Notes: generated from the sequence alone by a model not told the origin. DNA of 64,000 bases from Tetragonia tetragonoides (GCA_038025085.1 CM076147.1:2299001-2363000), one strand, 5' to 3'; positions 11,091 to 23,179 are shown, counted from the stretch's first letter. Numbers and translations: made by a program.

Positions 11091-12583
11091 TAAATACTTA
11101 TTAATATTTATTAATAAGTATAGGGATCTTGATGGAGGTCTTTAAATAGGCATAATAGGAACAACTTTCAAGTGTTACCAAAATCTCATGTCAATGGTAT
11201 TATTCAGGGGGTAATGATTTTGCTAGGGCAATAATTAGTCCTTTCAAGGTTTTACTTCTTCTACTTGAGGCATTTGCTTTGGAATGGGTGGTTATTGCCT
11301 TGGCAAAATCATTTCCCTATTTAGGGAGTGTTAATATTGAACCATGTAAATTGTAATACTTCCTTACCTCGCCTCTCACCGAACTATCGCCCTTTTGTGT
11401 TGTCTCTTTATTGACTATCGAGAATGATTGTAATTGTACCCTTAGAAATTTCCCTTTTCTAATAAACTGAACTGGCCTAGACTCAATAAAACCACTAAAA
11501 GAACACACCCTAAATCACGCTTATCAAAACATAAAGGTTAACCCTTTAGTAATTTAATACTTCTTAACAAAACATGCAAATTACGTAACTTAATGAATTT
11601 AAATGAGTCGGGCATTTTTTTTTTTTTTTGATAATTAAATGAGTCGGGCATTAATATGGTGAATGAGGTTTGTTTATTAAACGAGTTTCAAAATTTATTC
11701 TTACTTTTTATCATTCTGGGTGTTTTTTTCCGCACATATTGGATCTCAGCCAATTAGTGAGAATTAGTGACAAGATCTTACAGAATTGGTGAGAATTAAT
11801 GACATGATCGTACCCAATCAATGAAAGGACCTTACCCAATCCATGGAGATTTAGCAAAAAAAACCACATCCCTACTCATGAAACCAGTGGCAAAATCTCA
11901 CTGAATCAGTGGGAAATCAGTGGGAGGATCTTACCCAATCAATAAGAATCTGTAACAGGACCCCAATCAATGAGGATCAGTGATAATCAATGGAAAAGAA
12001 CACACTCTCAAATTCTTTTACACATGGAGTACGAGCGGTCCAACTTAAGAGTAAGAGACACTAAAACAGAAAGAGGCTCTGGTGGCATTTGCTTTTCCCT
12101 TAGGCAGTATTGATAAATGCCACATGAATCTCTAGCGACATTTAATTACATGCTATGAGTTTTTTTGCAATTTTTGTTACAAAAGTTGATACCATATAAA
12201 GAAATGAAAATGAGAATATGAAACAAATCAAAATATAAAATAGAAAAGAGATTTTGGAACGGAGGGAGTTGTTCTAACTCGACCTTAATAGAACTCTTTA
12301 ATTAGAAATTATTCCTAAGTGGTTATATGTCACTGGATTTGAGGATGAACAGACGTGAACGTGGCCAACCTATGTGCACCCATTATTTTGGCAGCTTCGT
12401 TAGAAGGAGTGGTCCTCCTGTGAATCCGTTGTTGTCAACCTGTGACTGTGCTGTGCCTAAGCGGCTAAGCCTAACTAATTATTAGATGTATGCATGATCA
12501 TGATTAGTCGCTTTCTCTTCCCGTACTGTCCTTCATTGGGATCCCCATTGCAAGATTTGCAAATACTCGAATCTTTGAACTTA

Positions 12584-12882
12584 GGTGGCGTTGCTTGCAA
12601 TCAAATGTAATGCAATGCAATTATTTTAAAAGGGTAGATGTGAGGTGAAAAGGGAAGCATGGGGAGAAAAGAGATGAAAAATGTGAGATTGATTACATCA
12701 TCCAAAGTAATTATCATTACATGGAAAAAGTTGAGCAATTGTGATTACATTGGATCATAATCAACCTTACTTTTCTCCTCCCTCTCCTCCCTCTCCTCCC
12801 ACTCCTTCCCTTCTCACCCCACATTTACTCTGTGAAATGATTACATTACATTGAATTTGATTACAAGCAAGTAAACGAGCCC
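12584..12882. mobile_element. MITE, GGTGG...GCAATCAAATGTAATGC family, copy 1
   Basis: Left end GGTGGCGTTGCTTGC followed by AATCAAATGTAATGCAATG. The right end is its inverted counterpart (CATTGAATTTGATTACAAGC, then AAGTAAACGAGCCC). TTA flanks both sides (12581-12583, 12883-12885). A second copy is at 23180. The TWA target suggests PIF/Harbinger. The minus-strand ORF across it is a by-product of a CTCCTCC tract. Confidence 0.8.
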
Positions 12883-12960
12883 TTAATTCAGCAGGACATT
12901 CTAGAACAACAAAATCATAGTGAATTAGTAATGGTGATATTTGTTGATTTGTCAAATTTA

Positions 12961-13603
12961 TCTATTTATTTGCAAATACTCTTGAACATGCTCTGTCAAA
13001 ACTCGCTCAATAATAAAAAGCCGAGCACGAGCAACAATTTGATACTCGTTTGATAAACGAGCCGAGCACGAGCACAGAGGTACTCGAATCGACTCGCCTC
13101 ATTTACACCCATATCTTATGAGATATATAAATCCGCTCCACACAAGACGTATTGATCTATTTAACGATACATCTTCGTATAGTGTACCTATTCTTATTAT
13201 ATCACTCTATTTCTTTTTGCTTATATTTCAACTGCTTATATCTAATGGTATATTGATCATTTCAGTAAATATTAAAAGTTTTTTATCTTAATCTATAATC
13301 CAGGTACAAACACATGAGACGCTCGATATTTGGTATGCTATAAGCATAGTCTAATATCATTAGGAAAAATATTTTTACAAGACAATATCGTAGAAGTAAT
13401 ATTTGTTGTATCCTCTGTTACACCTAAAAATACAAGAGAAACCTCTGTTATACATCTAAAGTGAAATCTCAAAATTAGTAGAAGTAATATTTATTTGTCT
13501 GTAGCCCTAATGCACTATGCACCCCGAAAAGGAAAAATAGAAAATACACCTTGCTTATTACTATTTCATTTAGGTTTGACTTTAATTGTAATTGAGATCC
13601 TTA
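12961..13603. other. No gene seen
   Basis: Left flank of the copia element at 13604. AT-rich, with short degenerate repeats (GCCGAGCACGAGCA near 13021 and 13058) and no supported gene. CCTTA at 13599-13603 is the target duplication of the neighbouring element. Confidence 0.45.
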
Positions 13604-13999
13604 TGTTAGACTTGTAATTAAGTGGACCATGATAGTCGATATTCAGTTCAATGCTAATATTCAGTTAAGTGGGCCAATAATACAAGTCCATTAAGTATTC
13701 AGTTAGGCCAAAACCCATTAGGATTCCAACAGTGGTAGGAATCCAATTAAGACTTATTATTAAGTTGTCCCACATCGGGAACTTCAGGTAAAGGGATCCG
13801 CGTTGTGGCAATATAAATATAAACCCTTCAGTTCAGATTAACCACCCCTATTGCACATATTGCTCACAGTGTAAGACTTCCAAACCTAGATTGTTGTGTG
13901 GTGCTCTTTTTGTTATGGCTTCAGGTTAGTACAATTAATTTATACGTGTACTAACTAGATTAATATTAATTGATCTATGGTTGTAAATTTAGTTTAACA
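13604..13999 (+). repeat. 5' LTR
   Basis: 396 bp, TGTTAGAC...GTTTAACA. A TATAAATA box (13812-13819) lies about 100 bp before an ATG (13915-13917) that is followed by a splice-donor-like CAG/GTTAGT. The LTR at 18082 has the same features. Confidence 0.93.
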
Positions 14000-14926
14000 T
14001 GTGGTATCAGAGCCGGATTAAAATTTCTACTAATCATGTATAAACAAAAAAAAGAAAGAAAAGATTGCGAACCTATTTATTTGCATGGATTGATTGCACT
14101 TTATTGTGTGATTAAAATAGTGATGACGATTGGTATTAGAAATTTGTAGCAGGCCCATAGCATGTTATTGAAGTTGCTTTCACGTTTGCATTAAATTACT
14201 ATTACCCAGTTCATGCGTGATTAAATTCGTTGATTGTTTACCTACGGAGTAAAGTATTATGTATGGTGATGATCTTCAATTTTGGCCTGATTGATCTTGA
14301 TTAATAATAATGCATGATTATAAATAATAATTAAAAATTCTGATATTGTAATAGTATGATTTAAGCATGGGTCTGTATATTCAATTCGCAAAATTGCTAA
14401 ACTCTTGTTTACTTTCTTGAATCTGTCAAGAATATTAAGTTTAGTGGAGACTTCAAACTAGCTAAAAAGTTTTAGGAACGTTTTGTTTTAAGTACTAAGA
14501 TTAAAGTTATGGTTTAGTCATGGGTATTGATTCCACAACAAATTTGGATGATACTTGTGGTTAGATCTTCAGTAAAAGGAAATTTGGATAATTGACCACT
14601 TTTAATGATTGAATAACAAATATGGATGTTAAAAGTGTTCAATTTGTGGTTAAGTTTGAACTAAAGTTTCAATTTCAGTTTCAGCTTCAGTGGATTAATT
14701 TTTTGGTGATTCAACAATAAATCTGGATGCCACGAAATTTATCTGACTATTTAGCTTTAGTAGATTTTTTTTTTTTGTTGGGTGATTCAGCAACAAATTT
14801 GGATGCCCAAAAGATTAATCTAACCTTCAGTATAAGTCATCTTATATTTTGACCACAATTAAGAAAATATATAAACACCTATGGTACTAATATGTATGGT
14901 AATTTTTTTTTGTGTGGTTATTTCAG
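13915..14926 (+). other. Putative gag start exon in LTR plus leader intron
   Basis: The LTR contains ATGGCTTCAG/GTTAGT (donor at 13925). The gag body is preceded by a T-rich tract and TTATTTCAG (AG at 14925-14926). Joining 13915-13924 to 14927 onward gives an in-frame start MASVGNLSGALPTIQ, a natural gag N-terminus. The unspliced ORF instead starts with an unlikely hydrophobic run (MVLICMVIFFCVV). The intron would remove the primer-binding site. This rests on sequence alone. Confidence 0.6.
14002..14013 (+). other. Primer-binding site (initiator tRNA-Met)
   Basis: TGGTATCAGAGC, two bases after the 5' LTR end. Confidence 0.92.
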
Positions 14927-15640
14927 TTGGAAATTTGTCTGGTGCATTGCCTACTATTCAGCCGCTTGATGGGACAAATTATAAAAGGTGGAATATTAAG
15001 TGTGCCCTCACCTTCCTAGACATTGATGTGTGTATTAGAAAGTCTTTTCCATTATTATTTCCAGACCTTGTTGAGGGAAGTTCTACCTCTTCCTCTAGTG
15101 ACATTATACCTGCAAAACCTGATGATAAAAGTGTAACTGGGTATAAAACTCAGTATGATGAGTGGGAGCCTAGCAATAGAAAGTGTCTTGCTTTCATGAT
15201 GACCCTTGTTTCAGATGAGTATAGAGATTGTGTTTCTGGATTTAAGACAGCTAAGGGTCTTTTAGATGGACTTGATATATGTTTTTGTCGAGTCCAAAAT
15301 GGCTATTTCATGTGACTTGGTGTCTAAGATCACAAAAATGACTTATCTAGATGATGGTGATGTTCGTGGATTCCTTATGAAGATGTCAAATTTGAATGGA
15401 AAGTTAAAGAGCATGAACTTAGGCTTTGAAGATCCTGTTTTAATTCACTTTGCTATTCAGTCTCTTCCTTCCAAATTTGACCATATCAAAAATGCATTTA
15501 CTGTTGGTGGTGAAAACATGTCCTTTAATGATTTTGTCTCCAAATGTGCTTATAAGGAGACTCGCCTAAAAACTCAGAAAAACCAAGAAGCTAATCTATC
15601 TATTGGCCCTAAGAAGTCTCGTCATTTTTCTAAGTCATTA
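14927..15640 (+). pseudogene. copia gag, truncated and frameshifted
   Basis: The gag core is visible: PLDGTNYKRWNIKCALTFLD, then a long spacer, then the UBN2-type region (RGFLMKMSNLNGKLKSMNL, LPSKFDHIKNAFTVGGENM). A frameshift near 15270-15300 separates the two parts. The reading frame ends around KTQKNQEANLSIGPKKSRHF without the CCHC knuckle that normally follows, so it is cut short where the internal deletion starts (about 15640). Confidence 0.85.
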
Positions 15641-15728
15641 ATATCGTCTGAAGGAGAGCATGCGGCCCCTGTGGCACCTTCCGCATGCCATAGGGAGCAG
15701 GTGCCTCATTCGGTGACACCTGCGGTAG

Positions 15729-17446
15729 GTGCGGAGTGGGAGCTCTCATGGGGCTCCTGCTCCTCCTATTCGGCGTTCAGTTCGAGAAAAGAAATCACCC
15801 ATCCAGCACGAAAATTACTATCTTTATCTATTAGAGGTTGACTTTGATGTCGGAGATATTGATGATCCCACTAGCTATAAGGAGGACATTTCTGATCCTA
15901 GAGTTGATTAGTGGAAGGTGGCTATGGACGAGGAGACGGAGTCTATAAAAGAAAATAGGGTTTGGGAGTTAGACCATCTTCCACAAGGTGCAAAAGAAAT
16001 CGGTTGCAAGTGGGTCTACAAGTCTAAAAAGAATTCAAATGGGGATGTAGTAAGGCTCAAGGGTAGAATTGTAGCTAAAGGTTTCACTCAGAGAGAAGGA
16101 ATTGAATATACAGATACTTTTTCTCCAGTATCTAAAAATGAATCTCTCAGGATTATTCTCGCTCTTGCGGTTCACCTAGATCTAGAGTTGCAACAAATGG
16201 ATGTGAAAACTGTTTTTTTAAATGGTGATCTAAATGAGGAAATTTATATGTCTGAACCTGAGGGATATATTATTGAAGGTCAAGAACACTTGTTTTGTAA
16301 GCTCAAAAAGTCAATTTATGGTTTGAAACAGGCATCAAGACAATGGTACATGAAATTTGACAAAGTAGCCAAGTCGTTTGGGTTTAAAAGTAATATTATG
16401 GATCGTTGTGTTTACGTTAAAGTCAGTGGGAGAAAACTTATCTTTATGATTCTTTATGTTGATGACATTGTGTTGGCTTCCAATGACTTAGGCATCATGG
16501 CAGATACAAAGAGTTTTCTTCGCCAACATTTTCAGATGAAGGACTTAGGCGATGTTAGCTATGTTCTCGGTATCAAGGTTGAAAGGGATAGAGCCACTGT
16601 ATATCTTTCACTCTCACAAGAGTCATATATCGATAGTGTTCTCAAGAGATTTAATATGGCTAGTTGCTTAGGGATTGCAGCTCCGATGGTTAAAGGAGAC
16701 AAGTTACAGAAAAGTCCGTGTCCACAGACTGAATTAGAGAAAAGGGAGATGCATAATATTCCGTATGCTTCAGCTGTAGGTTGTCTTCAATACCTTCATG
16801 TATGCACTAGACCAGATATATCTTTTGCCACTGGGATGTTAGGGAGATTTCAAAGTAATCCCGGGATGCCACATTGGAGAGCTGTGAAGAAAGTGATGCG
16901 ATATTTAAAGAGTACTCAAGACTTTAAACTTTTCTTTAGAAAGTCCAATAGTATAAAGGTTGTCGGTTATTCAGATTCTGATATTGCAGGAGATCCTGAT
17001 GACACTAAGTCCACTTCGGGCTATGTTTACGTTTGGAGGTTCAGTTGTCAGTTGGCGTAGTGTGAAACAAAGTAAGACAACTACTTCCACTATGCAAGCT
17101 GAGTATTTAGCCATTTATAGGTGTGATAACCATGCAACATGGATAAGGAATTTCCTTACAGGGTTAGGCTTGGATGAGTTTTATTAAAGATCCCATTACC
17201 ATTTTTTGCGACAACACCAGTGCAGTATCCTTCATCAAGAATAATAACTCTAACTCTTCCACTAGACATCAAAGATTGCAGTTTTATGCAGTTTTGGAGG
17301 ATGTGGATGAAGGCCATGCAGTTGTAGAACACTTGTCCACTACAGAAATGTTAGCTGACCCATTTACCAAAGGTCTAGCACCTAATCAATTTATGAGGCA
17401 TGTCGCTACTATGGGGCTTGGGGCAAAGATAGAGGATTTAGTTTAG
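15729..17446 (+). pseudogene. copia reverse transcriptase-RNase H remnant
   Basis: It starts in the pre-RT spacer (VREKKSPIQHENYYLYLL), has a TAG at 15909-15911, then an open RT (15918-17039): WVYKSKKNSNGDVVRLKGR, QMDVKTVFLNGDL, and the catalytic LYVDDIVLASND. RNase H follows with YSDSDIAGDPDDTKSTSGY, but a frameshift near 17038 and another near 17180 break it. Later parts, including IFCDNTSAVSF and LADPFTKGL, lie in successive frames. The protein normally copies the element RNA into DNA and degrades the template. This copy could not do so as written. Confidence 0.9.
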
Positions 17447-18081
17447 AAATCACCTTTGTATTTAAGTAATACAGTTATATTATTTACATGATTTTGTTTT
17501 TGAGGCAATAGTTTGCAGACTTTCTAATATATGAAGTTCAGTTTATCTCATTATGAGTTTGTCCCGCTAATATTATGTATATATTGCAATTGTTGTTAAT
17601 TAATTGCAAGCCTTCAGAATTTTTTCAGTACAGACAAAATTCAGTGCCATTTTGGGCAAATTTTACTTTAGTTCAGTGTCCCTCGGGCAATTTCAGTTTA
17701 GTTGGTTTTATGACTTGTTTCAGTTGCAGGTTTGGAATTTTAACATACCATTGAGTCTTGTAGGAGAAGGGATAGGATCTTTCAAATTGAGATGCCTAAA
17801 CCACTCTTGTAATTCAGTGGGAGTTATAATTCTGGTCTGTGGCCCATCGTTTTGGGTTTATGTATGAGCTAGCTACATTAGCATTGTTTTTTTTAAGTGG
17901 CCACAAATTACTCAAAATGTTTTTTTTTAAAAGGTTTTTGAGTATTCTTAAGTATATTTTTTTCTTATATGTAATTACTATATTTGAATAACAAATCACA
18001 GTTTTTATTACAAATTATTGAAGTTTTTGGTTTTAAGTTTTTTCAACGACTTTCTTGTAGTCTATGGTCCAAGTGGGAGAA

Positions 18082-18500
18082 TGTTAGACTTGTAATTAAG
18101 TGGACCATGACTCAAGTAGTCGATATTCAGTTCAGTATTAGTATTCAGTTAAGTGGGCCAATAATACAAGTCCATTAAGTATTCAGTTAGGCCAAAACCC
18201 ATTAGGATTCCAACGGTGGTAGGATTCCAACGGTGGTAGGAATCCAATTAAGACTTATTATTAAGTTGTCACACATCGGGAACTTCAGGTAAAGGGATCC
18301 TCGCTGTGGCAATATAAATATAAACCCTTCAGTTCAGATTAACCACCCCTATTGCACATATTGCTCACAGTGGAAGACTCCCAAACCTAGATTGTTGTGC
18401 GGTGCTCTTTTTGCTATGGCTTCAGGTTAGTACAATTAATTTATACGTGTATTAGCTAGATTAATATTAATTGATCTGTGGTTGTAGATTTAGTTTAACA
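18082..18500 (+). repeat. 3' LTR
   Basis: 419 bp. It is longer than the 5' LTR mainly through a 17-bp tandem duplication (GGATTCCAACGGTGGTA, about 18208-18241) and 7 extra bases after GACCATGA. A TATAAATA box is at 18313-18320. Confidence 0.93.
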
Positions 18501-18505
18501 CCTTA

Positions 18506-19381
18506 ATCAAAGGACAAGCAAAATACTGGTATTATTGATTAAATTTAAGGTTCGGATTATTAGAAAATGAACAAAAAAAGGTTGTATATAAAGCGCAATC
18601 AAGAGGTTGTTCATTGAATTTGATCAAGGATCATGCTATCGACAAAGCTATTGACCAACCACCCCAACTTCCATTAAAGTTTTAAGCATCCATAATGCAT
18701 TTCCTGATTTCGTAATTCCTAAATTGATAAAACAGCATCACATGCACTCAATCGTCCCCTAGAATGGCACCAATTTGATTATTTTAAAGTTTCTAGACTG
18801 ATAGTCAACGATTACTAAATAGGGGCTTTGCCTATGCATACACCAACACCACCAAGAAAGGGAGAAAATGAATTATAAAAAAAAGTTAAAAATAATAAAC
18901 ATAAATATTTGTTTAAGACTATTTTTTCGTAATTTTTGGTGAGACGGGTCACTTTTTAGTGAAATAATAGTTTCCATTTTTCTATAAGTTAATCTCATAC
19001 AAGACTTGCTCAATAATAAAAGCACAAAAAATTAAATTTGTATGAGACCGTTTGTACTATTACCTTATGGTTAGATGGTCAATGAAAAATAATATTTTTG
19101 GAGTGAAAACAAATATCAAATTCACTTTTCCTATCTAAAAGTAATACATTTGGTAGTAAAATAGCAAAATTAGTTTAATGATTAGTATAATAACCTTAAC
19201 GACTGAGGTTCGATTTTTAGGTATCATCCTGAATTATTTTAAAATAAAAATTTATATGAGTTATAAGTTTAAACATGACTTTTTTTTTTAATGAAATTGA
19301 CCAATAACATTATGACACGTGACGTGGCAAATCACTCAAGATAATGACAAATAATAATGATAAATTGTGGTTAATGTATTA
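18506..19381. other. No gene; possible decayed SINE near 19165-19260
   Basis: AT-rich intergenic DNA. At 19174-19230 a box-A-like ATGATTAGTATAATAACC and a box-B-like GAGGTTCGATTTTTAGG occur at tRNA-like spacing, which may mark an old SINE head. No target duplication was found. Confidence 0.35.
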
Positions 19382-19653
19382 CTCCCTCCGTCCCATAATA
19401 TAAGTCGTTTAAGGTTTTTGCACACGAATTAAGAAAGTTATTAAATAGTCTCAATTCTACCAAAAATAATTAAACTTGACTACTTTACCCCTTGACTTTG
19501 TATTTAGCCAAAAAGTGAGTAATTAATGAGGTAATGTGAAAGAATGGTAGAATAGACAAATTATAATAAATACTTTGTTGGAACTCTAAAATGACTTATA
19601 ATATGAAAAAAAATTAATTTTCTAGAACGACTTATATTGTGGGACGGGGGGAG
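19382..19653. mobile_element. Stowaway MITE
   Basis: TA target duplication, left end CTCCCTCCGTCCCATAATAT, right end the inverted form (ATATTGTGGGACGGGGGGAG). 272 bp, no ORF. The termini are the classic Stowaway (Tc1/mariner) type. Confidence 0.9.
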
Positions 19654-19813
19654 TAATATAGATATAGACTATCGTCTATGGAACAAAAGTCAATTCTCAT
19701 GATGCAAATGTCAAAAGGGGGTTAATAATGATAGAATTATTATACTGATATACTCATTACCTGAAACGATAGATAGATTATGGTTTAGGTTATAGGTATA
19801 ATGATTTGGACAA

Positions 19814-20611
<798 letters not shown>

Positions 20612-20708
20612 TAAGTAGTGCACAATATTTGTCCACTAGATATCCTACCGTTTGAAACTTGTTGTTTACTGATAAACATGCACTTGCGATGAACGATTAA
20701 AATCCATA

Positions 20709-20868
20709 TTTTTTAGATAATAGGGGTATCCAAGCTTTACTTGACTATATCATGGGCCTTGAAGTTAACGATCGGTAAAAACTCTAATGGCTCTGAGGAG
20801 ACTCGAACATGCCACCTCTAGAATTTTTTCCTCAAAAATCTTACCAACTGAACTACCCCCTCAGAGTT
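20709..20868 (-). mobile_element. tRNA-derived SINE
   Basis: On the minus strand the head carries box A (TAGTTCAGTTGG) and box B (TGTTCGAGTCTCC), the internal RNA polymerase III promoter. The tail ends in TTATCTAAAAAA. It is bounded by a direct repeat ACGATTAAAAT (20693-20703 and 20869-20879), the target duplication. About 160 bp. Confidence 0.82.
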
Positions 20869-20879
20869 ACGATTAAAAT

Positions 20880-21873
20880 ATATACCTTTTCACTTTTCTT
20901 TTTTTTTTGTTGTTATTTACTTGTTTTATTCTTCACTATCATAGTTTAAAATTAATTTATGGAAATCAACATTGAATAAGATCTTATTAATTTACGGTAA
21001 AAGCATCTCATTTTGAAGTATTTTTAATATAAGAGCAATGTAAGCAACGGTCCTATGAGCTCGTATTTGGCTCCAACGCATCTACAATCAAGCCAAACAC
21101 ATATCACAACAAATTCCAGAGTCGAAGCACTTTACATAAAGGTAATCCTGCTAGGGAGAAGGGATTTTACAGAAGCATCATAGAACACCAAGCTGGTAAA
21201 TTTAAGTTAGTGTCCTTGTTGATAACATACATAATTGACTAGCAATTCAAGATATAACAATCGCCAATTATCTACCATAATAGGCTATTCACTTGTAGCA
21301 CTTCACCATCTCAGCCTAGGACCAGGAACAGTCAGCAGCATCATGGAAGGGAGCTCCTGCTCCTGCATTTCTCTATTGCCTTGGGAGCTGCAGAAAGATA
21401 ATGAGAGGTTCCTAAGTAACTTATTTAGATCCGCAATCACAGTCATGACTGTGCGACTTATGGTATATATTGCTAGTGTCAAGGAAAGAGAAACAACACT
21501 ATTAGAGGGCGTTTGGTTGTGACTAATGTAATGGAATGGAATCAATAAATCTGGTATTTGGTTCGTGTATTTGGGCAAGGAACTTGAGTTCCTCAGAATT
21601 CAAAACCCCCACATCTAACACTACTTGTAACTCCCCAATTTCTAGAGGAATCAAAATGATACCTCCTTTTTTCATTTAAAAAACAAATAAAATCAAATAA
21701 AAAACACAAAATCAAATAAATCAACAATTCGACTATTAGTACCAATTAGCACTCCTAGTAATTAGGAAATAAATCAACTACTTAACAAGAAGTCAGTAAC
21801 ATTAATAAACAGGTGCAAAGTTTTTCATTCTGATTTATTAGTCTTTTCCACCCTCTAAGCTAATCAATCAATC
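20880..21873. other. No certain gene
   Basis: Overlapping ORFs on both strands at 21235-21578 have no recognisable domain. The stretch at 21200-21510 is somewhat richer in G and C than its surroundings and could be a fragment of an unknown gene. From 21509 a GGGCGTTTGGTTGTGAC stretch resembles a MITE terminus without a visible partner. Confidence 0.35.
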
Positions 21874-22685
21874 ATGGCAAAGCATCAGGAGAGAAAGTAT
21901 AATATTAATCACAAGAAAATGAAGAAAATCGACACAAGTAAACTACTCCCTCGAGGATATCGAATATTGCAAGTTGTGTTTACATTGGTGTTTTCCTTCT
22001 GGGTACAATTCATTTGGCGACGTAGCTATTATGCTATTTCTAATTGTATTGAAAATGGTTTGTATTTTTTGATGGTGATTATTATTTGTTTAGGTGGATT
22101 TTTATATGCATCGATAGCAGAAAACGTATATCTCACCTATACAAAACCATATATGCATTACTATTTTGTTAATAGAGTAGATATCTGATCACGTACCCAA
22201 GTGTGTTGGTCAAAAACATTGGACATGTTATTTCTTTCTTTCTTCCCTTTTTTGGGTTACAAGTTTTGGGAGATTTGTTCCACAAATCAGATATGGACTT
22301 TGTTTATATACTTGCTTATATTTTCCATGCATTTTTGGGCATTTTATTGGTCGGACCACATCATCCAGAATTGGGCTACTTCAAGTTCAGTTTGGCATTT
22401 GCAATATGCAAAGTTAATAATTTGTTTGGTCTTCATCACTATTATACATGGATTGTCATATGTGTATGCACAGTGGGTTTGGTATTGCAAGGTTACCATT
22501 CGGAGTATTACGCGAGGAATTCGACAAAACAAGAAAGTGATGATGATGATAGCCTCACAGCGACGTTGTTGCCTACAACAATGGCACCAGTACGCGGTGA
22601 TGAGGAAATTTGGCTTATTGATGATTTAAGTCGTAGTAGTGGGATTTGTCATATCTGCTATCATGTTGGCAATGGTGGATTTTGA
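21874..22685 (+). pseudogene. Uncharacterised multi-pass membrane protein, frameshifted (paralogue of 39493-40164)
   Basis: I do not recognise the family. The first ORF (21874-22188) has a basic head, then LLPRGYRILQVVFTLVFSFWVQF (one membrane segment) and a second hydrophobic segment, LYFLMVIIICLGGFLYA. After a frameshift between about 22150 and 22187 the second ORF (22203-22685) has two or three further segments: VISFFLPFFGLQVLG, ILAYIFHAFLGILLVG and YYTWIVICVCTVGLVL. It also has the marker GPHHPELGYFKFSLAFAICKVNNLFGLHHYYTW and an acidic, polar tail. The minus-strand paralogue shares GPHYPDLGYMKFS and FAICRVHNLFGLYHAYTWIVI. Joined, the protein would be about 265 residues with four or five membrane spans. 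A sequencing error could mimic the frameshift. Confidence 0.6.
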
Positions 22686-22829
22686 ATTAAAATATAGGGG
22701 GGGGGGGTGTCAAGGCTTGTTCCCTTAACCTCTTGATTGTTAACTCTCGTTGTACTGTACCGGTTAATTAACTTGAAAGTATCATTATATTTGTTATAAC
22801 GCGTGTGGTTTATAGATTTTGAAGGTACA
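22686..22829. other. Downstream flank
   Basis: It includes a run of ten G near 22697 and no recognisable feature. Confidence 0.4.
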
Positions 22830-23035
22830 TAGACCTGTCAAACGTGTCGATCCAGTAGGTATGTATTGGTCAGGTTATTTTCGGTTTGGATTGGAATTAT
22901 GGGGTTATTTTTTGGGTCAATTTCACTATTTAGTTCATTTTTTCGAATTGTAAATAGATTCGGGTAGAGATTATTATTATGTCGGTATCTAAAAAGAGTC
23001 GGATCTTCAAATCGGATCAGCTTTTGACAGCTCTA
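22830..23035. mobile_element. Possible hAT-type MITE
   Basis: Left end TAGACCTGTCAAACGTG and right end inverted (CTTTTGACAGCTCTA), with GTCGATCC / GGATCAGC inside. About 206 bp. The flanking 8-mers do not match clearly, so the call rests on the inverted ends. Confidence 0.5.
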
Positions 23036-23179
23036 AATGTATGATGAGATCCTAGGAACTCGTATGTATCCTGAATGTTGTCGCATTATGATGTTTAAGA
23101 TAAAACTTTACTTTTTATCACTAAAATAATATGTGTGACTAATTGGCTCCTTATGGTCTTCAATTGATTGAAGCTCTAG

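Larger units (their letters stand above)
9740..12960. repeat. Segment copy B, paralogous to 3346-5170
   Basis: Collinear with copy A but longer, because it carries its own insertions: the LTR fragment at 10343-11090 and the MITE at 12584-12882. It lacks the SINE, the GGAAC MITE and the CACTA-like block of copy A. No coding gene is supported; ORFs here are short and unrelated to known families. Confidence 0.7.
13604..18500 (+). mobile_element. Ty1/copia element lacking protease and integrase
   Basis: Complete by structure: LTRs at 13604-13999 and 18082-18500, target duplication CCTTA on both sides (13599-13603, 18501-18505), primer-binding site at 14002-14013 and polypurine tract AAGTGGGAGAA at 18071-18081. 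The coding part jumps from gag straight to the spacer before reverse transcriptase, so the zinc knuckle, protease and the whole integrase are missing. Frameshifts affect gag and RNase H. It is a deletion derivative that inserted as a unit, or lost the middle afterwards. Confidence 0.93.

Noticed and set aside
12767..12955. 62-residue ORF with a GGEGGEGGE tail
   Set aside because: Product of a CTCCTCC tract within a MITE.
20815..20868. Possible tRNA gene (A and B boxes)
   Set aside because: The tRNA fold is not complete and the unit has a SINE body, tail and target duplication.
21235..21578. Overlapping 95- and 91-residue ORFs
   Set aside because: No domain, signal peptide or conserved motif could be seen on either strand; kept only as an uncertain region.
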